The position numbers were made by a program, and so were the translations under genes. A stretch of 64,000 nt of DNA. Source: JAFEBO01 sp044221315. Its GTDB lineage: Bacteria; Planctomycetota; Phycisphaerae; Phycisphaerales; UBA1924. Numbering within the stretch: the stretch's first letter is position 1; each line of letters begins with the position of its first letter. The stretch is from positions 1 through 64,000 of the forward strand of contig JBGAPK010000001.1 of the NCBI GenBank assembly GCA_044221315.1, given 5' to 3'. The notes under the pieces are model-generated. The model was not told the origin of the DNA. It ran no database searches and saw only the letters and a list, made by a program, of their open reading frames with translations. Below, piece by piece: positions 43,486 to 53,556 of the stretch.

Positions 43486-44163
43486 ATGCCGCGATCAAAA
43501 ATTATCGTCTCGCCAGTTTCCGCCCAAACGCCAACCCAGAAAGGCCGTGCCGGGCATCGCACCCGCTCGGACGGCTTGCGATCCCGCCAGGCGATCTTGC
43601 TCGCTGCCGCCCGTTTGGCGACGCTCCGCGGCTTCGCCTCACTCTCCATCGGTGATCTCGCCTCCGAACTGGGCATGTCCAAGAGCGGGCTCTTTGCCCA
43701 CTTTGGCTCCAAGGAGCAGCTCGAACTCGCCACAATCGAAGCAGCGGAGAAGATCTTCATCGAGGACGTCGTCGCGCCGACCCTCCGGGCCAAGCCCGGG
43801 CTGCCCCGCCTTCACGCGTTGGTCGAGGCGTATTGCGCCCACGTCGAGCGTCGCGTCTTTCCCGGAGGCTGCTTCTTCGCCGCAGTTTCGGCGGAAGTCG
43901 AGAAACGTCCCGGGCCGGGGCGAGACAGGCTTGTGAAGTTCATCACCGAGTGGTTTGGGCTGATCGAGCGTTGCCTGCGTGAAGCGCGCGAGCGGGGCGA
44001 GATCGCGCCGGACTCGGACCCGGCGCAATTGGCCTTCGAGGCCGACGCCATGATCGCCATGGCCAACGCCATGTTCGTGTTGGGTCAGGACGCGGCAGTC
44101 TTCGATCGGGCCAAGGCCGGGGTCGAGCACGTTCTCGATCGCGTCCGCGTTCCTCACGCGTAA
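43486..44163 (+). CDS. TetR-family transcriptional repressor
   Basis: The protein has 225 aa. After a Ser/Thr/Arg-rich N-terminal tail of about 30 residues, the DNA-binding domain has the helix-turn-helix IGDLASELGMSKSGLFAHFGSKEQLE (about residues 55-80). The C-terminal ligand domain (VEAYCAHVERRVFPGGCFFAAVSAEVEKRPG) resembles the TetR_C group in COG1309. It likely represses itself and the divergent methyltransferase by binding the two 18-base operators at 43431-43474. The ligand is unknown. It converges on the NTF2-like gene. Confidence 0.88.
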   Translation: MPRSKIIVSPVSAQTPTQKGRAGHRTRSDGLRSRQAILLAAARLATLRGFASLSIGDLASELGMSKSGLFAHFGSKEQLELATIEAAEKIFIEDVVAPTLRAKPGLPRLHALVEAYCAHVERRVFPGGCFFAAVSAEVEKRPGPGRDRLVKFITEWFGLIERCLREARERGEIAPDSDPAQLAFEADAMIAMANAMFVLGQDAAVFDRAKAGVEHVLDRVRVPHA

Positions 44164-44227
44164 TCACGCGACGGCGCGACGCACGATCGCTGCTCGAGTT
44201 GCGCGAAGAGCAGGCGCGCCCCACCGC

Positions 44228-44677
44228 TTACGCCGGGGCGGACTGCCAGATGACCTGGTAGATCTTCCACTTGCCGTCAACCTTCGCGAGTTGCAGGAAG
44301 TCGATCCCCCAGTGGGCCGTCAGCTTGGCACACGCCGTCTTGTCAAGAACGTCAAATACGACGATCTCCTTCGGAGCCTCCTTCGGCAGCTTCCCGGACT
44401 TGTTGAAGCGTTCCGCCAACGCTCGCAGTTGTGCAAACGTCATGGCCTCGCCCGGCTTGTATTCCTTGTCGTTCTTTGGCCTGTAGAAACCCAGCTTTGC
44501 GAGGCTCGGATCGACGCTCCGGTCAATTCGCTCCGGCTGTACGTTGTAAAAGGCCTCGACGTAATCGAGAATCGTCTCGCGAACCAGGGCCTCGTCGGGG
44601 TTTGGACTGTTCCGCGATGCGCCGGCAAGCGCAAGAATTCCCAAGCCCGTGAGCCCGATCAGGATGCGTGCTTTCAA
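44228..44677 (-). CDS. Secreted NTF2-like (lumazine-binding-like) protein
   Basis: The protein has 149 aa. A signal peptide (ARILIGLTGLGILALAGAS) is followed by an NTF2/SnoaL-type fold: ALVRETILDYVEAFYN, then the C-terminal strands AKLTAHWGIDFLQLAKVDGKWKIYQVIW. The PF12893-like putative lumazine-binding group has the same ending. The start is TTG at 44677, chosen because GGGAGG lies six bases upstream and no ATG is available near the signal peptide. Function is unknown, probably binding of a small ligand in the envelope. Confidence 0.75.
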   Translation of the reverse strand: MKARILIGLTGLGILALAGASRNSPNPDEALVRETILDYVEAFYNVQPERIDRSVDPSLAKLGFYRPKNDKEYKPGEAMTFAQLRALAERFNKSGKLPKEAPKEIVVFDVLDKTACAKLTAHWGIDFLQLAKVDGKWKIYQVIWQSAPA

Positions 44678-44778
44678 AGTGAACCTCCCGGCGGCTATCG
44701 GTGTTGCCCGCGCCACGAAGCTCGAGCGGCCCAATGCCGGATAGGCATAGTGGTTTGGCTCGTGCCGGGTTGCAACGG

Positions 44779-45660
44779 TCAATCGCACAAAAGAGCGTCG
44801 TACGCCGCCGCGAACATCACGAAGTCGCCGTCCTCCACGATGCCGTCGTGGCTCAGGTCGGCCGGACAACTGGCCGGCATCGCCGGATCGGCACAGTCGA
44901 GCACGTCGTACGCCGAGGCGAAGAGCACGAAATCAAGATCTTCCACCAGTTGATCCGCGTTGAGATCCGCAGGGCAGGTGGCGAGGTAGAGGAAGCTGAC
45001 ATCCACAGCCACCGTGGGCGAAACCCAGCCGGAGCCGCCAAGAGGGAGCGGGCCGCTGGTCCACCACAGCTCCGCCCCGATGCCATACACGCCCGGAGAC
45101 GCCATCGAGAACAGTGCCTCGCCCCCGGCGACGGACAGGTCGAGCCATTTCGTGGCGAGCGGGTTGCCCGTCGAATCAAGCAGCGATACAACCGCGAAGG
45201 TGTTCGGATTGATCGAGTGTGCCACGAAACGCAACGTCGCACCGGCGTCCGAAAGGAACGGCTCTTTGTATGAGCAGCCGAGCCTTAGCTCATCGCCCGG
45301 CCAGGTGATGCCGCTCACGGTCGCAAATCCCCAGAACGAAATCGTACCCGCATCGACCGCGACTGCCGGCGTGATCGTTGCCTCGACGTTCGCGTCAATC
45401 ATGCGCGGATCACCCGGGTTCGGCCCGACAACTAGTGGCCCGCCCGACACCCACGGCGCCAGCAGCCTCTGGGCCGGATCTCGTTTCTTGGTGTCGTCCT
45501 CAATGCACCGATTGGCTTCTTGCGGTGGCGCCGACACAGCGTTCGCCTTGGTGCACGATTCACGCGGCTCGGGCGGAACCTTGATCGCGCGGGCATGCGC
45601 CTCGTCTCGAACGCTCATCAGCATCAGCGCCGTACCCGCTATCAGAATGACGCGATTCAT
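44779..45660 (-). CDS. Secreted protein with C-terminal dockerin-like repeat
   Basis: The protein has 293 aa. A signal peptide (MNRVILIAGTALMLMSV to HARA) precedes a unique beta-rich region with no recognised family. The C-terminus (about 230-293) is a two-part dockerin-like module: CPADLNADQLVEDLDFVLFA-SAYDVLDC and CPADLSHDGIVEDGDFVMFA-AAYDALLC. The repeated D-x-D-x-x-x-D-D-x-D acidic loops should bind calcium. Such modules are abundant in Phycisphaerae and are thought to attach proteins to surface partners. ATG at 45660 begins the signal peptide. Confidence 0.8.
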   Translation of the reverse strand: MNRVILIAGTALMLMSVRDEAHARAIKVPPEPRESCTKANAVSAPPQEANRCIEDDTKKRDPAQRLLAPWVSGGPLVVGPNPGDPRMIDANVEATITPAVAVDAGTISFWGFATVSGITWPGDELRLGCSYKEPFLSDAGATLRFVAHSINPNTFAVVSLLDSTGNPLATKWLDLSVAGGEALFSMASPGVYGIGAELWWTSGPLPLGGSGWVSPTVAVDVSFLYLATCPADLNADQLVEDLDFVLFASAYDVLDCADPAMPASCPADLSHDGIVEDGDFVMFAAAYDALLCD

Positions 45661-45807
45661 GGCCTGACTCCGTTGGGCGAGTGACGCGACCGGCCGTCCG
45701 CCCCCGAAGAGCTTGTCATGCCACGGCTCAACCTTGCAGCCGTGTACTGTCATTTCGAAAGTTCCACCCAATCCAGCCACCCTCACCAAACCCAAACTCG
45801 AAACAAA

Positions 45808-45831
45808 GACTCCCGGCACTTGCCGGGAGTC
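45808..45831 (-). terminator. Terminator downstream of atpD
   Basis: GACTCCCGGC pairs with GCCGGGAGTC around a 4-base loop. On the minus strand the hairpin is followed by TTTGTTTCGAGTTTGGGTTT. It lies about 80 bases past the atpD stop, so atpD appears to be transcribed alone. Confidence 0.65.
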
Positions 45832-45909
45832 GTAAGGGGCTTGTGATTCGGTTCCGTCCGCAGCCTTGGCAATCTGCTGCTCTGCAACTCTGCCAATCTG
45901 CAGTTCTTC

Positions 45910-47349
45910 TTACCCCGCCGCCATCTTCGCGGCCTTGGCTTTCGCGTCCTCGAGGCCGCCGACGTACATGAAGGCGCCCTCGGGGAGGCTGTCGCCCTCT
46001 CCGTTGCAGAGACGCTCGAACGAGTCGATCGTGGCTTCGAGGGGCGAGTCGACGCCCTTGAAGCCCGTGAACTGCTCGGCGACGTGGAAAGGCTGGCTGA
46101 GGAAGCGCTCGATCTTGCGGGCGCGGCTGACGGTCTGCTTGTCCTCTTCGGAAAGTTCGTCAACGCCCAGGATCGCGATGATGTCCTGCAGGTCCTTGTA
46201 CCGCTGCAGGATGCGCTGCACCCGCATCGCGACGCGGTAGTGCTTTTCGCCGACAATGCCCGGATCGAGGATTCGGCTGGTCGAGGCCAGCGGATCGACG
46301 GCCGGGTAGATGCCCTTCTCGGCGATGCCGCGGCTAAGAACGATGAACGCGTCCAAGTGGCTGAAGGCCGTGGCCGGCGCCGGGTCGGTCAGGTCGTCGG
46401 CGGGCACGTAGATGGCCTGCACCGACGTGATGGCGCCCTTGTTGGTTGAAGTGATGCGCTCCTGAAGCTCGCCCATTTCCGTGCTCAGCGTGGGCTGGTA
46501 TCCCACGGCGCTGGGCATACGACCGAGCAGGGCCGACACTTCCGAGCCCGCCTGCGTGAAACGGAAGACGTTGTCCACGAACATCAGGGTCTCTTTGCCC
46601 GACGCATCGCGGAACTCTTCGGCCATGGTGAGGGCCGAGAGGGCGACGCGGAGGCGGGCGCCCGGCGGCTCGTTCATCTGGCCGAACACCATCGCCACCT
46701 TGTCCAGCACGTGCGCGGTCTTGCCGTTCTCGTCGGTGTAGGCGGCTTCCTTCATTTCACGCCAGAGGTCGTTGCCTTCACGCGTGCGTTCGCCGACGCC
46801 GGCGAACACCGAGTAGCCGCCGAAGTTCTTGGCGACGCGTGCGATCATTTCCTGAATAACGACGGTCTTGCCGACGCCTGCACCACCGAACAGACCGATC
46901 TTGCCGCCGCGGACGAACGGGCAGAGCAGGTCGATGACCTTGATGCCCGTGGGCAGGACTTCGGTCTTGGGGTTCAGCGTCGAGAACTCCGGCGGCTCCT
47001 TGTGAATCGAGCTTCGCTTCGCGGCCGGGGGATCCGGCAATTTGTCGATCGCCTGGCCGAGCAGATTGAAGACGCGCCCGAGAACCACTTCGCCCACCGG
47101 AACGGTGACCGGCGAGCCGATGTCGGTGCAGGCCATACCGCGGCGGAGACCGTCGGTCGAACCGAGGGCCACGGCCCGGACGCGTCCGCCGCCGAGGTGC
47201 TGCTGCACTTCGCCGGTCAGGTTGAGGTCGCCGGCCTTGGTCTGGGCCTTGACCTCAAGGGCGTTATAGATCTCCGGAAGCTGGTCTTCCGGGAACTGAG
47301 CGTCGAAGGTCGAACCGATGACCTGGGTGATCGTGCCGTTGGTGGCCAT
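45910..47349 (-). CDS. atpD: F1Fo ATP synthase subunit beta
   Basis: The protein has 479 aa. Walker A is GGAGVGKT (155-162), the catalytic Glu lies in AGVGERTREGNDL (E187), Walker B is LMFVDN (255-260) and the C-terminal DELSEED loop (LGVDELSEEDK) is present. It is the catalytic subunit making ATP with the proton or sodium gradient. ATG at 47349 follows GAGGAG. No other atp gene lies in the window. The neighbours are a dockerin protein and a divergent peroxiredoxin, so the gene is separated from atpA/atpG/atpC. Confidence 0.97.
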   Translation of the reverse strand: MATNGTITQVIGSTFDAQFPEDQLPEIYNALEVKAQTKAGDLNLTGEVQQHLGGGRVRAVALGSTDGLRRGMACTDIGSPVTVPVGEVVLGRVFNLLGQAIDKLPDPPAAKRSSIHKEPPEFSTLNPKTEVLPTGIKVIDLLCPFVRGGKIGLFGGAGVGKTVVIQEMIARVAKNFGGYSVFAGVGERTREGNDLWREMKEAAYTDENGKTAHVLDKVAMVFGQMNEPPGARLRVALSALTMAEEFRDASGKETLMFVDNVFRFTQAGSEVSALLGRMPSAVGYQPTLSTEMGELQERITSTNKGAITSVQAIYVPADDLTDPAPATAFSHLDAFIVLSRGIAEKGIYPAVDPLASTSRILDPGIVGEKHYRVAMRVQRILQRYKDLQDIIAILGVDELSEEDKQTVSRARKIERFLSQPFHVAEQFTGFKGVDSPLEATIDSFERLCNGEGDSLPEGAFMYVGGLEDAKAKAAKMAAG

Positions 47350-47801
47350 GAAAGCTCCTCGCGAGGCCTGAAAATCCAACTTCTCCGAGCCCACCAAAGG
47401 GCCGGAAAAGGGGGAGGCAAGGATAGCGCCCGCGGCCCTTGGCGGAAAGCCTTCCAAGGCTCAAAAAGCGCCGCAAGGGGCCCTCCGAAACAACCGCAAT
47501 GCCAACCGGCCAGATTCTCAACCCCGCGAGAGCGATGGTGATTGCATGGGTTGCGAGCCCACCCTTCCCAAAGCCGTGCCCAGAATCTCAACTCTGAGGA
47601 ATGAAGAAGAGAGTCTGGAAGAAGTCTCCTTTAATGGACGCCCAAGACTTTCCTTCTCCCACACACTCATCACTCTCACACAGGGGTGAGAATCTGGGCG
47701 GCTCGATGACGATCGAGGCGTTTGCCCGAATCCAGAGTGTCACCACTTCGACGCACGAGCATCTGAACGCGAGCCCCCCAGTCCCCGAACCGGAGCCTTC
47801 T
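47350..47801. other. Non-coding region between atpD and a peroxiredoxin gene
   Basis: This gap is 452 bases long and must hold the atpD promoter. A small hairpin TCTCAC-N6-GTGAGA lies at 47674-47691 within a C/A-rich stretch. An open frame upstream of the peroxiredoxin start (from 47601) has no codon pattern that looks conserved and was not called. No RNA gene or repeat was recognised. Confidence 0.4.
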
Positions 47802-48554
47802 GTGCCCAGACTGAAAAAAATCGCGATGGCATCCCTCCTGCTCTCGACCGTTGGGCTCGCCGCGCCCGAAGGACAAACCACCAGCCCGGGCACCCCGGCG
47901 CCGGCCACACCGGCGCCCGCCGGCTCGGCACCCGCGACACCGACTCCCGGGCAATCCCCAGCTCCAAAGGGCGCCAAGCCCGCCGGCCCCGGCTCGGTCA
48001 TCGCATCAACCGGTGTCACGGAGCGCGCCAAGAAGGTCGGCGACAACGCCCCCGACTTCTCGCTCCCCGACGCCCAGGGTGGCACGTTCAGCCTCAAGGA
48101 AGCTCTGGCCAAGGGCCCCGTCGTCCTCACCTGGTTCCGCGGCGAATGGTGCCCCTTCTGCAACAAGCAGTTGGTCGGCCTTCAGGAACGCCTGCCCGAG
48201 TTTGAGGCCGCGGGCGCGACCGTGGTCGCCATCAGCCCGCAGACGATGGACCACACGCAGGCGACGGTCACCAAGGACGGCGTGAAATTCCACATGGTGA
48301 GCGACGAGGGCTTCAAAGTGGGCGAGATGTACGGCGTGAAATACCAGATGCCCGAGGCAATGAAAGAACAGCTCAAGAAATACAAACTCGACCTCGCGAA
48401 GTACAACGGAGGCGAAGGTGATGCGCTGCCTCTCACCGCGACCTATGTGATCGATCAACGCGGCACGATCACCTACGCATTCGTCGATCCCGACTACACA
48501 AAGCGGGCTTCGCCCGACGACCTCCTCGCGGCCGTGAAACAACTGAAGAAGTAG
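47802..48554 (+). CDS. Secreted peroxiredoxin (AhpC/TSA family)
   Basis: The protein has 250 aa. A signal-like segment (RLKKIAMASLLLSTVGLAAP) and a Pro/Thr/Ala-rich linker precede a thioredoxin-fold peroxidase domain from about residue 75: GDNAPDFSLPDAQGGTFSL, then GEWCPFCNKQL, where the peroxidatic Cys and a resolving Cys are spaced as C-P-F-C, and VVAISPQTMDH. It reduces peroxides in the envelope, paralleling the peroxidase at 730. GTG at 47802 with GGAG six bases upstream is chosen because it starts the signal segment. An ATG at 47601 would add 67 residues with no visible conservation. Confidence 0.8.
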   Translation: MPRLKKIAMASLLLSTVGLAAPEGQTTSPGTPAPATPAPAGSAPATPTPGQSPAPKGAKPAGPGSVIASTGVTERAKKVGDNAPDFSLPDAQGGTFSLKEALAKGPVVLTWFRGEWCPFCNKQLVGLQERLPEFEAAGATVVAISPQTMDHTQATVTKDGVKFHMVSDEGFKVGEMYGVKYQMPEAMKEQLKKYKLDLAKYNGGEGDALPLTATYVIDQRGTITYAFVDPDYTKRASPDDLLAAVKQLKK

Positions 48555-48590
48555 GCGCCGCGACACGAATCGCGAATGCCGAGCCGAACA

Positions 48591-49145
48591 TCACGAACCC
48601 GCCAGACTGCCAAACATCCGTTCATCAACAAACCGGCCGTTCTTGAAGAACCGCTGCCGCAGCACACCCTCCTCGTGGAAGCCAGCCTTCCGCAGCACGT
48701 TCATCGAAGCCTCGTTGCCATCGAACACCCCCGCCTCGATGCGGTTCGCTCCCAATTCATCGCGGGCAAACTTCACCACCGCCCGCGCCGCCTCCGTCAT
48801 GTACCCCTTCCCCCAGTATTCGACCCCGAGCCAATAGCCCATCTCCGCCCGCTTGTGGATGGGCCGCCCGATCAGCCCGATCACCCCCACAAGGTCTTTC
48901 TCCGCACGGCGCCGAATCGCAAAGTGCATGGTCCAATCCTCCCGCCAGCGCTCCCAGAGCGCTCCGTGCGTGGCAATCCACTCTTCAGCGTGCCGCACTT
49001 CGTATGAGTGCGGGATAAGAAGCGTGACGTCGTAGATCCGCCTGTCGCCGGCGAGTGCCGCGACACGCGGGCAGTCGGTCATTTCAAGGGCGTTCAGAAT
49101 GAGCCGGGGAGTCTCGATGACTGGTTTGGGCGTTGCGATCGTCAC
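48591..49145 (-). CDS. RimJ/RimL-type GNAT acetyltransferase
   Basis: The protein has 184 aa. TPRLILNALEMTDCPRVAALAGDRRIYDVTL and the motif A region GYWLGVEYWGKGYMTEAARAVVKFARDELGANRIEA, then ASMNVLRKAGFHEEGVLRQRFFKNGRFVDE, match the ribosomal-protein-Ser/Ala N-acetyltransferase group. The substrate is uncertain and may be a small molecule. The start is GTG at 49145. The gene is divergent from sucC with 72 bases between, and its stop lies 37 bases past the convergent peroxiredoxin gene. Confidence 0.88.
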   Translation of the reverse strand: MTIATPKPVIETPRLILNALEMTDCPRVAALAGDRRIYDVTLLIPHSYEVRHAEEWIATHGALWERWREDWTMHFAIRRRAEKDLVGVIGLIGRPIHKRAEMGYWLGVEYWGKGYMTEAARAVVKFARDELGANRIEAGVFDGNEASMNVLRKAGFHEEGVLRQRFFKNGRFVDERMFGSLAGS

Positions 49146-49217
49146 GGCGACAGCGTACCGCAGACTGCACCCTCTTGGACACCGCCGGCTCGAACTGCCT
49201 TTCTACTCTTCGCCAGC

Positions 49218-50501
<1,284 letters not shown>

Positions 50502-50519
50502 TGGGGCCGTCGCCCTCGC

Positions 50520-51431
50520 TCACCTGGCCGCCGCCCGCTCCAACTTCTCCAACCTCGCCTCCAGCCCCGCAATCCTCGCATCCTTCTCGCACTCGACGCG
50601 ATCCAATTCCGCCTTGTGCAGCGCCTTCAACTCTTCGATCTGCCTGTCTTTCTCAGCGCGCAGGTCACGCAGCGCCTCGACCAGCAGGGCCGTCGTGCCA
50701 CGCTCGGTGATGTAGCGCATCCCGTCCTTGTCGCACCCAACCCATTCCGGAAAGACTTTTTCCACGTCCTGCGCCACAAACCCGACCATCAGCCCCGCCG
50801 CCGCATCGCGTTCCTTCACGGCCTGATCGGTGTACTCAAACTCCACGCCGCGCAGCGAGAGCAGGCGGTCCAGCGTCCCCGGCTCGATCTCCCGGACATC
50901 CTTCTTCAATCTCGAATCCGACAGCACCGACCAGCTCCCCGAGCTGTTCGCCGCCGTGCCGTTGACGGCCAGCAGAAATGTCCCCGTATTTGTCGTGCCA
51001 ATGCCGACGCCGCCGTACGGCCCAACATTGATACCCCGAACGTTCGTCGCCACCGTCACCGTGAGCACCGGAAACCGCGGCTGCTGCACCTGTCCGTTCA
51101 CCGAGACTTCGAGCCACTTCGACTGATTGATGACGGCCACATTGACACCAAAGTCCAGAGTCACGCAGAAGATCGAGTTCACGATGTTCACCGGCTGCCC
51201 GTTGCCGCTAGAGCCGTCGAAGGTCAGTGTCGGCCCGATCTGGTTGCCGTTCACGACCCCGTCCCAGAGCGTGAAGCTCATCGGATTCGGCCCGTCGCTG
51301 ATGCCGTCGGTCTGCTCAAGCCGCCCCTGGTATGTGAACGCGGTTCCGATCCCCGCGTGGGCGAGTGAGGCCGCAAGAAGAACGAGACTTCCCACACAAA
51401 TGCGGGCTCCGATTCCAATGACTGATCGCAT
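50520..51431 (-). CDS. Secreted protein with S74 intramolecular-chaperone domain
   Basis: The protein has 303 aa. A signal peptide (about 1-26, SLAHA) is followed by TAFTYQGRLEQTDGISDGPNPMSFTLWD, a start common to exported bacterial proteins of this class, and beta-rich strands. Residues about 200-260 are a peptidase S74 domain: SDSRLKKDVREIEPGTLDRLLSLRGVEFEY with the Ser-Asp and Lys residues that in phage tail spikes allow self-cleavage. The last 60 residues form a coiled coil (LRAEKDRQIEELKALHKAEL). No phage genes are nearby. It may be a trimeric surface fibre (inference). Confidence 0.8.
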   Translation of the reverse strand: MRSVIGIGARICVGSLVLLAASLAHAGIGTAFTYQGRLEQTDGISDGPNPMSFTLWDGVVNGNQIGPTLTFDGSSGNGQPVNIVNSIFCVTLDFGVNVAVINQSKWLEVSVNGQVQQPRFPVLTVTVATNVRGINVGPYGGVGIGTTNTGTFLLAVNGTAANSSGSWSVLSDSRLKKDVREIEPGTLDRLLSLRGVEFEYTDQAVKERDAAAGLMVGFVAQDVEKVFPEWVGCDKDGMRYITERGTTALLVEALRDLRAEKDRQIEELKALHKAELDRVECEKDARIAGLEARLEKLERAAAR

Positions 51432-51800
51432 GGCGCGCTCCGGAATAAAGGTCCCAGTAGAGTTCTCGGCACGATCGGGCCGCGCCATGAGCGATCCCCC
51501 GCTTGCGGGCGACCATCCGTGATGCGGCCTTCGTTCACACCTTCGCGGCGACCTTGCACAACGCGTTTCCCCGAAACACCTTACACCTCGCCGAACGCGA
51601 TATTTGCGCGAGTGGAGTCGCACGGTCACCGACCACAACGCCGCCGTTTCATGAACAGCAGCCAATCAGCACTAGCGCTACTTTCAACTCCAACCCGCCG
51701 GATTTCACTCCAACTCGCCCAATCCTCCGGTACGCTGCCCGCAGAGGGCATCTCGGGACGGTGTCCCACGATCTATGCAACAACCAACGAAAGGTGCTGA
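51432..51800. other. Divergent upstream region of the sulfatase gene
   Basis: This gap is 369 bases long between two divergent genes. Just ahead of the sulfatase start are two adjacent short hairpins: TGCCC-gcaga-GGGCA (51736-51750) and GGGAC-ggt-GTCCC (51755-51767). They may structure the mRNA leader. No convincing -35/-10 pair was identified, and no small gene is supported. Confidence 0.35.
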
Positions 51801-53444
51801 ATGAAACGGAAGGGAATCGCGACCGCGCTGTCTCTCTTGACAGCCGCGGCAGGACTGTTCGGACTCGCAAAGCCGGCGGAGGCACAAGCCCCCGCCAAAA
51901 AGCCCAACATCCTCTTCATCATGGGCGACGATATCGGCATGTGGAACATCGGCGCGTACCACCGCGGCATGATGGCGGGCAAGACGCCCGCCCTCGACAA
52001 GCTCGCCAAGGAAGGCATGCTCTTCACCGACTACTACGCCGAGGCAAGCTGTACCGCCGGTCGCGCCAACTTCATCATGGGCGAACTGCCCATTCGCACG
52101 GGCATGACCACGGTCGGCCAGGCGGGCGCCAAGATTGGTATCCCCGCCGAGGCCTGCACGATCGCGACTGCCCTCAAGGCCCAGGGTTACGCGACCGGCC
52201 AGTTCGGCAAGAACCACCTCGGCGATCTCAATGAGTTCTTGCCGACGCTCCACGGCTTCGATGAATTCTTCGGGTATCTGTACCACCTCGACGCGATGGA
52301 AGACCCGGCGCATCCCAATTACCCGCAGAACCTCCTGAACGTCGTCGGCCCGCGCAACATGGTGCATTCGTGGGCGACGGAAGTGGACGATCCGACCGTC
52401 ATGCCGCGCTGGGGCAAGATCGGCAAGCAGAAGATCGAGGACGCGGGCACGCTCTATCCCAAGCGGATGGAGACCGTGGACGATGAGATCCGTGATCTGG
52501 CCCTCAAGTTCATCGACAAGGCCAAGGCCGACAAGAAGCCCTTCTTCGTCTGGCTCAACCCGACCCGCATGCACATCGTCACCCACCTCTCCGAGAAGTG
52601 GAACGGCACCCGCAACGCCGAGAACGGCTGGTCGATCCAGGAAGCCGGCATGGCCCAGCTCGATAACGACATCGACCTGGTCATGAAGCACCTCAAGGAG
52701 ATGGGCGAGGACGAGAACACCATCGTCGTCTTCACCACCGACAACGGCACCGAACTCTTCACCTGGCCCGACGGCGGCACCACACCCTTCAATCAGTGCA
52801 AGGGCACGATCATGGAGGGCGGCTTCCGCGTCCCATGCATCCTCCGCTGGCCCGGCCATGTGCCCGCCGACACGGTCTGCAACGGCATCATGTCCGGCCT
52901 CGACTGGTTCCCCACCTTCCTGACCGCAGCCGGAAACCCGGATATCACCAAGCAGTTGCTCGCCGGCGTCAAACTCGGCGACCGCACCTACAAAAACCAC
53001 CTCGACGGCTACGACCAGACCGCGATGATCACCGGCAAGGGCCCCTCGACCCGCCACGAGATCTTCTACCTCGGCGAAAGCACCGTCGGCGCCGTCCGCA
53101 TCGACGACTACAAGTTCCGCTTCATCGATCAGCCCGACGGCTGGCTCGGCCGAAAGGACCACGTCGACGTCCCCTACATCACCAACCTTCGCCTCGACCC
53201 CTTCGAACGCATGGGCTGGCCCAGCAACGGCACCAAGGACGGCGCCCAGCAGTACTTCGACTGGTTCAAGTACGAATTCTGGCGCTTCGTCTTCGTGCAG
53301 GAAGTCATGGGCAAGGCGATCCAGACCTTCCTCGAGTTCCCGCCGATGCAGCGCGGCGCCAGCTTCAACCTCGATGCCGTCAAGGCCGAGATGGCCAAGC
53401 GCATGGCGCAGGCCGAGGCCGCGGCAACGGGCACGGGTAACTGA
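51801..53444 (+). CDS. Secreted arylsulfatase
   Basis: The protein has 547 aa. A signal peptide (about 1-29, AEAQA) precedes the sulfatase fold: FIMGDDIG with the metal-binding Asp pair, and C84-T-A-G-R88 in EASCTAGRANFIMGE, which fits the C-x-A-x-R rule for formylglycine conversion. Downstream are GQFGKNHLGDL, TTDNGTE and GGFRVPCILRWPGH, all typical. It removes sulfate groups from sulfated organics such as marine polysaccharides (the family is abundant in Planctomycetota). No maturase gene lies in the window. A strong terminator follows. Confidence 0.93.
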   Translation: MKRKGIATALSLLTAAAGLFGLAKPAEAQAPAKKPNILFIMGDDIGMWNIGAYHRGMMAGKTPALDKLAKEGMLFTDYYAEASCTAGRANFIMGELPIRTGMTTVGQAGAKIGIPAEACTIATALKAQGYATGQFGKNHLGDLNEFLPTLHGFDEFFGYLYHLDAMEDPAHPNYPQNLLNVVGPRNMVHSWATEVDDPTVMPRWGKIGKQKIEDAGTLYPKRMETVDDEIRDLALKFIDKAKADKKPFFVWLNPTRMHIVTHLSEKWNGTRNAENGWSIQEAGMAQLDNDIDLVMKHLKEMGEDENTIVVFTTDNGTELFTWPDGGTTPFNQCKGTIMEGGFRVPCILRWPGHVPADTVCNGIMSGLDWFPTFLTAAGNPDITKQLLAGVKLGDRTYKNHLDGYDQTAMITGKGPSTRHEIFYLGESTVGAVRIDDYKFRFIDQPDGWLGRKDHVDVPYITNLRLDPFERMGWPSNGTKDGAQQYFDWFKYEFWRFVFVQEVMGKAIQTFLEFPPMQRGASFNLDAVKAEMAKRMAQAEAAATGTGN

Positions 53445-53465
53445 TCAGAATGAAAACTTCACGAC

Positions 53466-53498
53466 GGGCGGCTCGGAAGGGCCGCCCGCCGCTTTTTT
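53466..53498 (+). terminator. Rho-independent terminator after the sulfatase
   Basis: GGGCGGC (53466-53472) pairs with GCCGCCC (53481-53487) around an 8-base loop, and after GCCGC a run of six T (53493-53498) follows. It isolates the sulfatase transcript from the cardiolipin synthase gene. Confidence 0.75.
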
Positions 53499-53556
53499 GC
53501 GGCGAACCATGTTCGATCGGTGAAACCCCCATGAATACGCCCCAAGAACACGCCGC

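Noticed and set aside
47601..47801. Longer start for the peroxiredoxin at 47601
   Set aside because: The added residues show no conservation or signal peptide; the GTG at 47802 is next to a GGAG box and begins a signal-like segment.
51705..53162. Minus-strand open frame of 485 codons over the sulfatase
   Set aside because: The plus strand has the formylglycine motif and metal-binding residues, so the antisense frame is not a gene.
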